Source of the DNA: Alicyclobacillus suci | GTDB lineage: Bacteria; Bacillota; Bacilli; Alicyclobacillales; Alicyclobacillaceae | NCBI RefSeq assembly: GCF_017329615.1 | Contig: NZ_JAFMTW010000015.1 | Coordinates: 1-64,000 of the forward strand | Direction of reading: 5' to 3' | DNA: 64,000 nt | In this document: positions 1-7,823 of the stretch, in pieces | Numbering within the stretch: position 1 is the stretch's first letter | How the letters are laid out: each line of letters opens with the position of its first letter | Program-made: the position numbers and the translations under genes | The notes under the pieces: model-generated | The model's database searches: none | The model's input: the letters and a program-made list of their open reading frames with translations, nothing else | Told to the model about the DNA's origin: nothing

Positions 1-95
1 AAATAACGGATTAAATTCCCCAAAATCATCGGGATGAATTCCCCACCCTTTGTCGAATTTACGGCACCGTTCACATCGTTGTGGGAGGTGCCACG
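1..95 (+). repeat. Possible left end of the IS21-like element
   Basis: AATTCCCC occurs at 14-21 and again at 38-45, just ahead of the istA start. IS21 elements carry several short repeats inside their ends for transposase binding, so these may be the remains of the left end. The outer tip lies outside the window or is not recognisable. Confidence 0.3.
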
Positions 96-797
96 ATGAT
101 GGAGAGTAAGAAAATGGGGATGTATCAGGAAGGCGTGAGTATCTCTGAACTCTCTCGGAGAACTGGACATGACCGTAAGACGATTCGAAAGGTAGTCCAA
201 GAGCAGGAGGATGGAAAGAATCCTTTATCTGGAACTAAACGAAAAGGCAGTAAGTTGGAATCCTATAAGCCCTATGTAGAACAGCGGATGCGTTTTGGCG
301 TAAACGCGGAGAGGATTTTACGAGAGATTCGGGAGCGGGGATACACTGGTGGGATCACGGTTTTGCGTGAGTTTATGCACCCGCTTCGCCCCGTTGTTTC
401 TGCCAAGGCAACGAGGCGGTTCGAAACGGGTCCCGGTGAGCAGGACCAAATCGATTTAGGCGCGTTCCCATATATCGACGCCGAGGGGAATCGGCGCACA
501 CTGTGGTGTTTTGCTATGGTTCTATCCTACTCCTGGATGCTCTATTCGGAGTTTATCAAAGCGTCAGATCAGCTGCATATCCTACAAGCGCTGCGGAATG
601 CGCTTGAGTTTTTTGACGGGGTGCCAAAGACCATTCTCAGTGACAACTGTGTACCGCTCGTTCTGTCCAACGACGGACATGGACGCGTGGACTGGCAACC
701 GGCTTATTTGGATTTCGCCAAGTATTACGGGTTTGTTCCTAAGGCCTGCAAACCCTATCGTAGCCGTATGAAAGGTAATGAGAAGCTCGGGATATGA
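96..797 (+). pseudogene. istA: IS21-family transposase IstA, 3'-truncated
   Basis: This is the N-terminal half of an IS21-type DDE transposase, about 233 residues where full IstA proteins have about 400-500. An N-terminal helix-turn-helix region (ISELSRRTGHDRKTIRKVV) is followed by the start of the integrase core, with the first Asp in EQDQIDLGAF and the second in ILSDNCVP. The family's next landmark is KGKVE, which holds the catalytic Glu. Here the frame leaves the family right after SRMKG and stops within a few codons, so the third catalytic residue and the C-terminus are missing. The ATG at 96 follows GGGAGGTG and fits better than the upstream GTG at 81. No istB helper gene follows. This is a dead fragment, probably cut by a later rearrangement near position 770. 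Confidence 0.85.
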
Positions 798-1077
798 GAA
801 GTTGTCGCATACATCTAGTCGTCCATTAGTTGTTGTGAGTTCGATCAAGTCGCAAATGCTATGTAAATCCCCTCTTCGGAGTGTGGCATAATGTTCACAA
901 CCTACTCAATGGCTGATGGCGTTGCTTTCTTGTTTGACTCAGACTTCTCTTGCCCTTGCACAGTTCCTACTATTTTCTGTGTCCGGGCCACAACCATCTG
1001 TTGTCTACGCCTCGTCAATCTTCATCAGCAATGCTCCGCTCAGCCGTGTCACAGACTCCCTATACAATGCGCATACC
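798..1077. other. Non-coding stretch after the istA fragment
   Basis: I see no convincing gene, hairpin or terminal repeat here. Short open frames exist on both strands but lack ribosome binding sites and family resemblance. It is probably debris from the event that truncated istA. Confidence 0.4.
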
Positions 1078-1497
1078 TTACAAATATTTGTGCAGTCCCA
1101 GTCCAAATAAATTCACCATTGCAATATAAACTGGATATACAATTATCATTCCAATAATTATTAAGCCAGCCGCTGAACTAGGGGCGTTCTCTGGATTTTT
1201 AAATGGTAAAAGATAAGAAAAAACACATATAAAAACGGCTAAGTATGGTACCCAAAGCAATACTGACCAAAATATAGACTTTCTATTCCCCATCCATTTT
1301 CTTATTAAAATCAAAATTGAGATTGTAAAGGTTATAAAAAACAAAATACCTATAGAGATTATAATGTTATTAACAGTACCTAATTCCAAATGTGTAAGTA
1401 TACTTATGCGATAAACATTGATGACTAGTTCAAATTCCACAAAGAACAAAAGAGCGTATAACAAACTCACAAAATTGACCTTTATAAAGAATTTCAT
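1078..1497 (-). CDS. Hypothetical four-helix membrane protein
   Basis: The product is about 139 residues and mostly hydrophobic, with four likely membrane segments separated by short loops; a basic loop (IRKWMGNRK) lies between the second and third. I do not recognise a family. The ATG at 1497 is preceded by AAGGAAG at six bases, so it is preferred over the TTG six bases upstream. The gene and its flanks are clearly richer in A and T than the rest of the window and sit between insertion-sequence fragments, which suggests recent acquisition. Function is unknown. A real small membrane protein is more likely than chance, because the long hydrophobic pattern and a good ribosome binding site occur together. 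Confidence 0.55.
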   Translation of the reverse strand: MKFFIKVNFVSLLYALLFFVEFELVINVYRISILTHLELGTVNNIIISIGILFFITFTISILILIRKWMGNRKSIFWSVLLWVPYLAVFICVFSYLLPFKNPENAPSSAAGLIIIGMIIVYPVYIAMVNLFGLGLHKYL

Positions 1498-2098
1498 AGA
1501 CAACTTCCTTATGAGATAATTATTTTAAAATAAGCCTCCCACAAAACCAAACAAAGATCCATTATACACATGTGTACTACTATAAAGAACCAACAGCAAC
1601 AATAATGCTTTTATGGTTGAGCGTTTTGAAGATTTCTAAGCTGCTATAGGGTGAGGGATTTCTTAAAGTATAAAAAGTCTTCACCTCAACTTCGAGAGGA
1701 TTTCAAGTAACCAAACAGGAAATATCGACAGAGGAAGTCCGCTTGTATCTTCTCCAAAAGTCCCTGATTTCCTTTGAATAGTACGTTATTTCGTAATTGA
1801 ACCCACCGAGCGATTGGAGTTATTCTTTCTGCACCGGACTTGTATCCTTATGCAGTAAAGTTGAAAAGTTCATCACCCCAGGGTGCAAAACCTATCAATC
1901 ATGAAACAATTTTACGAGCATTACTGGCTGCCTCCTTGAGGGCATTTTAACATTTACTAGGCTCCGCAAGCTTTTGGTTAGCGACCTGCGTTTTCGCGTA
2001 AGTGTCAAACGCAGGACACATTGAGCGTAGAATTATTCATCGTCAATCGTCATTATAATCAGACATCCCCACCGGCTACGGCGGGGAATACTGTCGTG
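1498..2098. other. AT-rich intergenic region between mobile-element remnants
   Basis: About 600 bases without a supportable gene. The only feature I can suggest is GTAAGTGTCAAACGC at about 1998-2012, which resembles the GTAAGCG-type ends of IS66 elements and may mark the 3' end of the IS66 copy on the right. The rest is AT-rich and shows no clear hairpin or frame. Confidence 0.35.
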
Positions 2099-3411
2099 TT
2101 ATGAAGTCTTTCTCCTTGGATGTCGCACTTCGTCCGGTAAGTTCCCAGCCCAAGGCAGCAGCGCGGCCAACGAGTCAGATTCATCGTCGGGGACGTTTGG
2201 TAGTTGCTCGAACAGATAGCACAGATATTGAAACGGGTCGAGTCCATTCTCTTTTGCAGTTTCCACGATACTGTATGTGATGGTGCTCGCTCTAGCTCCG
2301 CGCGGCGTATTGCTGAACAGGAAGTTCTTTGTCCCGATCACAAATGGCTTAATGGAACGTTCACCGCGGTTGTTATCGATCTCCAGATGGCCATCCTCAA
2401 GGAACACGGTGAGCTTACCCCATTGGCGTAGGCAATAATTCACTGCCTCTCCCAAGGCACTCTTTGGGAGTGTGTTTTCCTTCTGGAATTCAAGCCATGG
2501 CAAAAAAGCATCCAGGACTGGACGACTTTGCTCGAGGCGCTGTTCGTACCGCTTCTCGGGAGTTATGTCTTTTAACCCACGCTCAATTTTGAAGAGACGA
2601 TTGCAATATTCCAGTCCTTCCCTTGCAGCCACGGGCGTGTTCCGTTTGGATGCGGGTAAGGCCTTGATGGCCTCGTCGAATTTCCTTCGGGCATGACTCC
2701 AGCACTCTGACAGGGTCACATTCGGAATGTCCTCGTACCCTACGTAGCCATCCACATGGATGTATCCGTGAAATCCTTGGAGGAACCTTGTTGGATGCTC
2801 CCGACTGCGCGTCTCTTGGTAGTCGTACAAAACAATGGGTGGACCGTCCCGTCCACTGCGGTAGAGCCACATGTAGGACTTCGTATCTGCGGTTCTGCCG
2901 GATTCGTGAAGTACCTGCAGCGTTGTCTCGTCTGCGTGTAAGTACTTCCGTTGTAAGAGTTCCTGGTGCATCCGGTCGTATATTTTACTCAACCATGTCG
3001 TTGCACCGGCTAGGACCCAATTGGCCATGGTTTGTCGTGATAACGGAAAGCCTTGTCGCTCAAACTGTTGCTCCTGCCGATAGAGTGGCATCCCCTCGAC
3101 GTATTTCTTACTCATGATGTAAGCCACTGCTGAGGCAGAAGCTAAGCTCCCCGGAAATGCCGGACGTGGCATGGAAGCTTTCACAACAGGGGTTACAATT
3201 TCATGCTTCTCACGATGACGACAGGCGTAGATATATTGAACATGCTCCATGACCTTCATCTGAGCCGGAATGATTTTTATCTCAGTTCGCGTTTCAGAGC
3301 TCATTTCATGCATGGCGCCACCACAGCAGGAACACACCTGCTCCTCTTCGGGTAAGCGATACTCCATTCGCTCCACGGGCAGGTCCTTTAGGAGTGAAGT
3401 CAAGGGGATGG
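1998..3411 (-). mobile_element. IS66-family element, 5' part missing
   Basis: The element is defined by its tnpC-type transposase and a possible end at about 1998. The accessory genes tnpA and tnpB, normally upstream of tnpC, are absent. The IS66 reading frame stops being recognisable at about 3411, where IS3-type sequence begins. The boundary sequence reads TGGACACCCC on the plus strand, a plausible IS3 tip, so the IS66 copy appears to have been interrupted by IS3 and its left half lost. Confidence 0.6.
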
Positions 3412-3415
3412 ACAC
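2099..3415 (-). pseudogene. IS66-family transposase TnpC, N-terminally truncated
   Basis: The product is 438 residues where intact IS66 TnpC proteins have roughly 510-540. A zinc-binding motif (CSCCGG, then YACRH) opens the remaining protein. The DDE core follows, with Asp in [11 protein letters not shown], Asp in [10 protein letters not shown] and Glu in [16 protein letters not shown], and an IS66 C-terminal domain ([18 protein letters not shown]) closes it. The N-terminal leucine-zipper and DNA-binding part, roughly 90 residues, is missing. The GTG that opens the frame lies in the putative IS3 tip GGTGTCCA, so it is an accidental start. The catalytic core looks intact, but the protein probably cannot bind its ends. 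Confidence 0.85.
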
Positions 3416-3457
3416 CCCAAACAGAGAATGTTTAAATATTCAGATCCGCTTTCATGC

Positions 3458-4341
3458 CTATGCAGTAATCTGGTTCAGCGCGTGATACGCGTCCTGTGCC
3501 TGCACTGGCGTTTTATACCCAATGGACGAATGAATCCGTCGTCGATTGTACCAGCGTTCAATGTACTCCCAGATGTCTCGTTTCGCCTTTGCACGCGTGC
3601 GATATTTCTGTAAATGAATCAGTTCCCGCTTGATCACGCTGTGGAACGACTCAATACAGGCGTTATCATAACAACAGCCCTTGCGACTCATGCTGCCAAT
3701 CATCTGGTACTCTTTCAGCTTATCCTGGTACTCCCTGGACGCATACTGGCTTCCCCGATCTGAATGATGTAGCAGGCCGGCTGCGGGCTTTTCGCGTTGA
3801 TACGCTTGCTCCAAAGCATCTATGACGAGTTCCTTGGTCATCCTCGAACCTGCTTTCCATCCGACGATTTTACGTGTGTACAAGTCCATGACGCTGGCCA
3901 CATACAACCAGCCCTCCTCGGTCCAGACATATGTAATATCTGTCATCCAGACCTGATTCGGGCGCTGTGCCTGAAACGTCTGATTCAGGACGTTATCGTG
4001 CACCGGATGACTGTGCTTCGAGTTCGTCGTTGCCTTGTATTTACGCACTGTACGGCTTCTCAGACCACACTCACGCATAATGTGTGCAACCGTCTTCTGG
4101 CCCACCCGAAATCCTTCATTACGCAGCACCTGCGGAACCTTTGGGCTCGCGTACAAACGCCGCGAGGACAGAAAGATTTCATGAATGCGCTTTGTGATTT
4201 TTTGCCTTCGTTTTTTACGTTCGCTCTCTGAACGTTTCAGCCAGGTATAGTAGCCGCTTCGATACACCCGAAGCTTTGCACATCCTCTGAACCGAAAACT
4301 CGAAGCGGTGTTCGTGAATGAACTGGTACCTTATTTCCGGT
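3458..4341 (-). pseudogene. IS3-family transposase OrfB, frameshifted and lacking orfA
   Basis: The main open part (3458-4267) encodes an IS3 OrfB integrase core. Its DDE residues lie in QVWMTDITYVW, LLHHSDRGSQYAS and CYDNACIESFHSVIKRE, and it keeps the usual C-terminus (WYNRRRIHSSIGYKTP). The beginning of OrfB (FIHEHRFEFSVQRMCKASGV) is in a different frame upstream, at roughly 4270-4341. The two halves join around GGTGTATCGAAGC, where the spacing is short by two bases (or long by one) compared with a continuous Gly-Val-Tyr-Arg-Ser reading. No orfA and no A-rich slippage site are seen upstream. The element is therefore inactive. The GTG at 4267 is only the first start codon after the frameshift. 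Confidence 0.85.
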
Positions 4342-4398
4342 CGGGGCTTACGATGCGCAACGCTTCGTATTATCAGCATCAACTTGTAGAAGTACGGC

Positions 4399-4590
4399 TT
4401 GGGATGGAAGGTGAAGGTGGCTTCTTTCACTTTCCAATATCTCGACACGGACAACAAACCGTCGAATCTTGGTCAACTTACACCATCAGTTTCTGGATAC
4501 TGTGCTGTGGCAACAACAAGCGTCCACGTGTATGACGGAGAGACGGTGATTACGTTGATGAAAGACATCGTCGGCGATAACTACGGCTGA
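4399..4590 (+). pseudogene. Unrecognised coding remnant A
   Basis: A 63-codon frame (SFTFQYLDTDNKPSN, then VHVYDGETVITLMKDIVG) with protein-like composition but no ribosome binding site and no family I recognise. It lies between the IS3 fragment and another remnant on the same strand. It may be a piece of a gene destroyed by the insertions, or chance. Confidence 0.25.
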
Positions 4591-4625
4591 AGTTTGTCAT
4601 GATGGACGCTGCTAGGATCAGGTAA

Positions 4626-4805
4626 ACTGGTCGTAGCTATGGCGCGCAGGCAATCATTGTACTGAACAAAAGAGGTGAAAAGGAATCGTACGCTGGGTTC
4701 GTGTTCGATGGTACACCTCGTTGCTTGGTGGGCTATGACATGGTCTACTGGGATGCCGATGGTGACCGGTTAAAGTGCGTTGTCCCCTGTTCTATAAGAG
4801 GTTAA
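4626..4805 (+). pseudogene. Unrecognised coding remnant B, 5'-incomplete
   Basis: An open frame runs from an in-frame stop at 4623 to TAA at 4803-4805. It reads AIIVLNKRGEKESYAGFVFD and then CLVGYDMVYWDADGDRLKCV, which looks like the C-terminal end of a globular protein. There is no start codon near its 5' end. It may belong to the same lost gene as remnant A (4399-4590), in a shifted frame. Family unknown. Confidence 0.25.
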
Positions 4806-5077
4806 CTGTACGCTCGGGGCTCGTTAAACGATTTTGTATCTGTAAAGGATACGGGGGGTGTTCCGGATGTTGACTGAATTGATTTTTTCAGAGACGCGTA
4901 AGGCAGTGTGTTCAGCACGTCTGTCTTCTTCAGCCATCCTCGATGGGCCATACGAATCCCGTATGCTATATTTGCGAATTCCTCTGGGTGATCGGCATCG
5001 ATGTTGATAGCGACCGGTGAGATGCATGTAGTACCTGTACCCTTGTTGACTTCGCGCGCAGCTGTTCGATTCCCCAT
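4802..5077 (-). pseudogene. Unrecognised coding remnant C
   Basis: This 91-codon minus-strand frame contains a plausible protein segment (INIDADHPEEFANIAYGIRM followed by AHRGWLKKTDVLNTLP). Upstream at 5084-5365 another minus-strand frame holds RKRPQILTSFARIACDRHQL, which could be an earlier part of the same broken gene. No start site with a ribosome binding site is evident. I do not recognise the family, and the match could be chance. Confidence 0.3.
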
Positions 5078-5254
5078 GTAGTGTCAGAAGATTCCGCGTT
5101 GCGTCGCAGATTCCTCTGTCGATTTAACATGTTCAACGCCGACCATTTCATCCAATTGGTGCCTGTCGCAGGCGATGCGGGCGAATGACGTGAGAATCTG
5201 CGGGCGCTTTCGCATACAGTGCCACATATCTCTTGGCCGAAGGAGGGTCATTTG

Positions 5255-5515
5255 GTGAGTGACATGAACGAGGTGACAAAGGGGATCGGCGAGTTGCTGA
5301 TTTCTGATGTGCTGTCGAAACATGGCATCCGTCGCGAGAATACCCGGCAAATTTCCGATGAGCAAAAGCAGAAAATCCGGGAACTAGTCAAAGATCTGCA
5401 GGCGCAAGTTGACGAGTTCATGAAGCAACAGGCTGTGAAGACGACACAGGTACCTAAGGATTTGCATGCTCCGTCTGAGGCGACCGACGCGGCGAACCCT
5501 CGCCGGCGCAGATAA
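5255..5515 (+). CDS. Hypothetical small protein at the head of a spore-coat cluster
   Basis: The product has 86 residues: an N-terminal part of about 40 residues, a charged helical middle (EQKQKIRELVKDLQAQVDEF) and a disordered tail ending in RRRR. I do not recognise a family. The start is the GTG at 5255, eight bases after AAGGAGG; the frame upstream of it has no support. It is followed on the same strand by two CotX/CotV-type proteins and another small protein. Small, charged, family-less proteins are common in coat gene clusters, so a coat or coat-assembly role is a reasonable guess from position only. Confidence 0.65.
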   Translation: MSDMNEVTKGIGELLISDVLSKHGIRRENTRQISDEQKQKIRELVKDLQAQVDEFMKQQAVKTTQVPKDLHAPSEATDAANPRRRR

Positions 5516-5627
5516 CGCGTTCCTTGCACCGGAACGTCCAAAAATAGGTGTGCTTCTGGGGGAATGCCCCATACAAAATAGTCTTTCGTGTAATACCGTG
5601 TGGTATCAAACGTAAGGAGTGAGTGAG

Positions 5628-6062
5628 TTGTCAAGTGAGAAGAAATGGTCCGCATTAGACCCAAGTGCTGAGCATCCATGCGCGCCACGTGGTGGCGTAA
5701 GTCAATCCGCGACGGAATCCATTAAGACGGTACAGAGTAATGACGAACACATTTACATCAAGGACTCTTGTGATGTAACGGTGACAACGACGGACATTCA
5801 GGCAGCCGTCAACCTGCAGGTCGCTATTCAATTGGCGATTGCATTGATTATCAACATCTCTATCGCCGATGGTCAACAGGCAGACAGCATCACACAGGAC
5901 CTTTTGCAACGGATTCGCACGCGGCAAGATATCCACCAAAAGACAGTGGTTGAGAACTCTCGTGGAATCACCGTAACTACGACGGCGGCTGAAGCAAGCG
6001 TCAATATTCAAATCCTGCTTCAGGTTCTCTTGGCTATCATTGCGAAGTTGGAAATCCTCTAA
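5628..6062 (+). CDS. Spore coat protein of the CotX/CotV family
   Basis: The product has 144 residues. A polar N-terminus of about 45 residues precedes a CotX/CotV-type domain. That domain contains two copies of a pattern in which a DSCDVTV or NSRGITV strand is followed by a hydrophobic helix (LQVAIQLAIALIINISI and IQILLQVLLAIIAKLEI). In Bacillus, proteins with this domain form the insoluble outer coat or crust of the spore. The TTG at 5628, eight bases after AAGGAG, is preferred to the GTG at 5619, which overlaps that site. It belongs with a longer relative at 6457-7089. Expression in the mother cell late in sporulation is expected from the family; I could not identify a convincing sigma-K promoter. 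Confidence 0.8.
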   Translation: MSSEKKWSALDPSAEHPCAPRGGVSQSATESIKTVQSNDEHIYIKDSCDVTVTTTDIQAAVNLQVAIQLAIALIINISIADGQQADSITQDLLQRIRTRQDIHQKTVVENSRGITVTTTAAEASVNIQILLQVLLAIIAKLEIL

Positions 6063-6126
6063 GTTCCACAGGACGGTAAATTTGCCGCCCCAACATGGGG
6101 CGGCCGTTGCTTGAAGGGGGAGCAAG

Positions 6127-6420
6127 ATGGGTACAGCGGGTGATGAACAAAACAAAACAGGCACTTCGCCAAATCTGAACGGGCTGTTTAATCAGGTTCA
6201 GCGCGGTGAGGGAGAAGCGACTGGCAAGGTCCATCGCCTTGTGCAGTTGCTGGAGACCGCTCAGGCCGAGGCGAGTCGCGTATTTGCAGAGCATGGAATC
6301 ATTGTCGCTGATCATGTTACGCAGGAGAAGGATGAGGAAGAAGAGGCGCCGCAGCGGAACAGGGTTCGCAAACGACTGGTTTGGCCGCGTCGTCGCGGCG
6401 GCGATACGCCAGTCGAGTGA
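6127..6420 (+). CDS. Hypothetical small protein within the coat cluster
   Basis: The product has 97 residues and starts at an ATG four bases after GGGGGAG. A helical stretch (GKVHRLVQLLETAQAEASRV) is followed by an acidic run (KDEEEEA) and a basic C-terminus (RVRKRLVWPRRRGG). No family is recognised. It sits 64 bases after one CotX/CotV-type gene and 36 bases before the next, so all four genes from 5255 to 7089 may be one transcript. A structural role in the coat is inferred from position only. Confidence 0.65.
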   Translation: MGTAGDEQNKTGTSPNLNGLFNQVQRGEGEATGKVHRLVQLLETAQAEASRVFAEHGIIVADHVTQEKDEEEEAPQRNRVRKRLVWPRRRGGDTPVE

Positions 6421-6456
6421 ACCGGGCACAAGTGGCGTGATCCGGAGGGGAGCACA

Positions 6457-7089
6457 ATGAGTTCACGCAAGAGAAAGTTACGAAAGCAGCACGGCAAATT
6501 GGTCGTGAAAAAGGTTGGCCGACGGGCTCAAACGATGCGCAAGCGGCGTCATAGCCGCCTGTCGTTTGGCTACGATTACGATATCAACAAAACTCCTGGC
6601 CTGTACTTGCCAAAGCCGCATTTGACGAGTGAGACGCGTCATAAACGGCGTTTTGAGCCCGAGTGGGCAGAAGGCGACAACGCTGAGTTTGCGCTTGAGT
6701 TGCCGAATGTCGAGGCAGCCGACGAAATTGTTCAAGTGGATGAGACGTCGGTTTTCACGGATGAGGAGAATTGCCTCATCGTGATTGTACGGGACTCTTG
6801 TGACGTCGAGATTGTGAACCAGGATTTGACCGCAGCACTCAATCTCCAGCTGACTTTGCAGCTTGCGTTGGCGACGATTCTGAGTCTGACGGTGGGCGAG
6901 AATACTGCCAACTCGATTGTTGAGGATATCGTGTCGCAATTGAGCGATATTCAGCGCACTCGAAAAGTCATTCATGTGGAGAATTCGCAGTCTGTCAGGG
7001 TTCAGCTGTCGAGTACAGAAATCTCGTTTAACATTCAAGTTCTCCTACAGCTCTTATTGGCTATCATCGCTCAAGTGGAAGTCGCTTAA
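6457..7089 (+). CDS. Spore coat protein, CotX/CotV domain with basic N-terminal extension
   Basis: The product has 210 residues. Residues 1-60 are strongly basic (SSRKRKLRKQHGKLVVKK) and may bind other coat proteins or acidic polymers. Residues 60-110 are acidic. The C-terminal 100 residues are a CotX/CotV-type domain with the same two-repeat plan as the product of 5628-6062: RDSCDVEIVNQDLTAALNLQ with a hydrophobic helix, then ENSQSVRVQLSSTEISFNIQ with a second helix. The two genes are evidently paralogues from a local duplication. The start at 6457 follows GGAGGGGAG. The basic extension is the unusual part and could not be matched to a known coat protein. Confidence 0.8.
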   Translation: MSSRKRKLRKQHGKLVVKKVGRRAQTMRKRRHSRLSFGYDYDINKTPGLYLPKPHLTSETRHKRRFEPEWAEGDNAEFALELPNVEAADEIVQVDETSVFTDEENCLIVIVRDSCDVEIVNQDLTAALNLQLTLQLALATILSLTVGENTANSIVEDIVSQLSDIQRTRKVIHVENSQSVRVQLSSTEISFNIQVLLQLLLAIIAQVEVA

Positions 7090-7393
7090 CGTCTGGCGAG
7101 TGAGGGCCTATCACTGGGCGGACCCGCAATGTGGAGCGTGGCCTTCTAGCTATCCGCAACGTGAGTGTCCGGGGGATTTTCCGTGTAGAGACTCTTCCCA
7201 CTTCTCTATAGCGGGTGCGTCCAGTCGGTCGTCGCTCGACGTTTTATACTTTCTTTTGACATTATAGCGTTTGGATTCGGCGTACATTCAATACATAGAT
7301 ATTCCGTTGTATGTGCTTTGTCACTTTTCTCGTGTGGCGGGTGGCGTGTTGGAGTCCAACAAACGGGGCATAATTTTGGACGAGGTGATACGT
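7090..7393. other. Intergenic region after the coat cluster
   Basis: No gene is supportable here. TTGACA occurs at about 7257-7262, but no good -10 box follows at the usual distance. I see no clear terminator for the coat cluster. Confidence 0.35.
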
Positions 7394-7609
7394 GTGAAAA
7401 TGGAATCTGTACATGAACAGTTGAAGCAATGGGGAGAGTTGATTATCACCACAGACGCGGGGGACACGTACGAAATTCACTTGGGGGATACGACGTTTGA
7501 TGTGGATAAACGTCTCATCAAATTTACGACGCCAGATGCCGAGTACGTCATCGAAGGTGACTCGGTCGAGAGCGTGAAGAAACACTTTAGCCACGAAGCG
7601 GATGAGTAA
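7394..7609 (+). CDS. Hypothetical small protein of 71 residues
   Basis: The start is the GTG at 7394, preceded by GAGGTGAT; the longer upstream reading of this frame lacks support. The protein is polar and rich in beta-strand patterns (ELIITTDAGDTYEIHLGDTT, then RLIKFTTPDAEYVIEGDSV), suggesting a small barrel or sandwich with an acidic surface and no membrane segment. I do not recognise the family. It is a single-gene unit ending in a hairpin and converging on the large signalling gene downstream. Confidence 0.65.
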   Translation: MKMESVHEQLKQWGELIITTDAGDTYEIHLGDTTFDVDKRLIKFTTPDAEYVIEGDSVESVKKHFSHEADE

Positions 7610-7628
7610 AGTCTGGTTTTGAAAAGGA

Positions 7629-7660
7629 AACAGGCGGTCCGTCTGGGTGGTCCGCCTGTT
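7629..7660 (+). terminator. Hairpin between convergent genes
   Basis: AACAGGCGG at 7629-7637 pairs perfectly with CCGCCTGTT at 7652-7660. No T tract follows, so it is a weak intrinsic terminator candidate for the 71-residue protein gene. Confidence 0.5.
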
Positions 7661-7823
7661 AGTCCGGGCGATGTACATAGGTTGTGCTCGGTTCCGCAAC
7701 GTTTTTTAGAACCCCCGGAATCGCAAACATCCTCTGGTCACTCCTTGTAGTCTGACTTCGTTCGTATTGAGCCCAAAGGACTGTATCATCTTCACAAATT
7801 AGCGTGATGCATTCATTTCACAG

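Noticed and set aside
4802..5365. Reading the minus-strand remnant as the tail of a Piwi-like or other defence protein
   Set aside because: The resemblance is a vague length and helix pattern near the end; no catalytic motif is present, so no family is claimed.
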